Assembly: GCA_965365345.1 (NCBI GenBank)
Contig: CBDUBH010000071.1
Coordinates: forward strand, 1-18,806
Direction of reading: 5' to 3'
Length of the DNA: 18,806 bases
Source of the DNA: CBDUBH01 sp965365345
GTDB lineage: Bacteria; Bacteroidota; Ignavibacteria; Ignavibacteriales; SURF-24
Shown here: in pieces, positions 18,256 through 18,806 of the stretch
Position numbering within the stretch: position 1 is the stretch's first letter
How the letters are laid out: each line of letters starts with the position of its first letter
The notes under the pieces: generated by a model
Seen by the model: the letters and a program-made list of their open reading frames with translations, nothing else
Databases searched by the model: none
Told to the model about the DNA's origin: nothing
Position numbers and translations under genes: made by a program

Positions 18256-18806
18256 TTATATTTCGAATTTATTTTTTTTATTTTTTTTCATTCCTGTAAT
18301 ATGAATTGTCAAACCAGCGATCAAACCGATTATCATTGGTTCAATTTGAGATAAAAGATTTTCAGGATCAATATAATTTCTGATAAAAAACCAACTCAAA
18401 CTAATAACTGCAGAACCAGTTAAAATTGCCAGAGCATAAAATTTCGAAATCTCAAATTTCGGATAATAACATGAAATAACAAGCAGCAATAATCCCGGAA
18501 TAAAAACACTCCCTATCGTGTACCAAATTTCAATAACTGAGGGAATTAAATAAATTAAAATCACTGATATTATAGAAGTAAAAATTAAACCGATTCCGGA
18601 GTAAGTCTTTGCATAATCTTCCCTGCCTTTCAATCTGAATAAAAAATCTCGCGAAAAAGTAGTAGCACTTAAAAACATAAAACTGTTCAAAGTGGAAAGT
18701 ATGGTAGCAAAAAGTGCAGCGTAAAAAATTCCTTTTGTTCCGCTTCCCAATAATTTTTCTGCGAGCAAAGGATATGAAAGAACCGCATTTTCAAGATCCG
18801 GATTTG
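18256..18806 (-). CDS. Sodium:solute symporter family protein, C-terminal part
   Basis: The coding frame is open from the right window edge to its stop at 18258-18256, about 182 codons. It is the C-terminal part of an SSS-family (SLC5-like) transporter that drives solute uptake with sodium. The diagnostic stretch is LLGSGTKGIFYAALFATILSTLNS, followed by SFMFLSATTFSRDF, the usual region around the last core helices. Three or four more hydrophobic segments and a lysine-rich tail (KKNKKNKFEI) follow. The upstream residues in frame (NPDLENAVLSYPLLAEKLL) continue the family pattern, so the TTG at 18768 is not a real start. The solute cannot be told from this part. It is convergent with terC, with a 40-base gap. 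Confidence 0.9.
   Translation of the reverse strand, partial: NPDLENAVLSYPLLAEKLLGSGTKGIFYAALFATILSTLNSFMFLSATTFSRDFLFRLKGREDYAKTYSGIGLIFTSIISVILIYLIPSVIEIWYTIGSVFIPGLLLLVISCYYPKFEISKFYALAILTGSAVISLSWFFIRNYIDPENLLSQIEPMIIGLIAGLTIHITGMKKNKKNKFEI

Noticed and set aside
18232..18259. AT-only imperfect hairpin between terC and the symporter gene.
   Set aside because: Without G/C pairs it is weak, it overlaps the symporter stop codon, and such repeats are expected by chance in this composition.

Overview
The window reads as a piece of chromosome (probably a draft or metagenome contig, since genes are cut at both ends) from a low-GC, Gram-negative bacterium of the Bacteroidota/Chlorobiota group. 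Ignavibacteria-like is my best guess. The basis is AT-rich intergenic DNA, weak or absent Shine-Dalgarno sites at many starts, an Omp85 outer-membrane protein, and a pyruvoyl-type arginine decarboxylase of the kind known from Chlorobium and archaea. This placement is inference; no marker here fixes the taxon.

Left edge (1-366): about 290 bases are clearly GC-richer than the rest (67 of the first 120 bases are G/C by my count). They hold the start of a rhomboid-like membrane protein running off the edge, then an intrinsic terminator and a tRNA-Gly(GCC), all on the minus strand. The tRNA's acceptor arms do not match each other well, and the composition changes across the tRNA, so this edge may be an assembly chimera or a recombination junction.

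457-3796: a DUF2179/UPF0316 membrane protein (minus) is divergent from pcm and miaA (plus, overlapping), which concern protein repair and tRNA modification. A stress-type short-chain dehydrogenase follows, with a clear terminator.

4005-13063 (all minus): in transcription order, gcvP (glycine cleavage P-protein), a small CoA-binding protein, a single-POTRA Omp85 protein, rsmE (16S rRNA methyltransferase, translationally linked to the Omp85 gene), a UDP-sugar dehydrogenase with an unusual insert, and a soluble REC-PAS-PAS histidine kinase. Hairpins after gcvP and after the UDP-sugar dehydrogenase, plus a promoter-like site before the latter, suggest several separate transcripts.

13246-18806: an SLC45-like MFS transporter (minus) is divergent from a tight plus-strand run smpB, tyrS, pdaD (pyruvoyl arginine decarboxylase) and terC. 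The run combines translation functions (trans-translation, Tyr-tRNA charging) with polyamine synthesis and a TerC metal/pH-related membrane protein. The window ends inside a convergent sodium:solute symporter gene.

Most of the content is ordinary housekeeping. I see no CRISPR array, IS element, phage or defence locus, and no clearly new system. The items most worth a second look are the left junction, the pdaD-terC pairing with smpB-tyrS, the insert in the nucleotide-sugar dehydrogenase and the minimal Omp85 protein.
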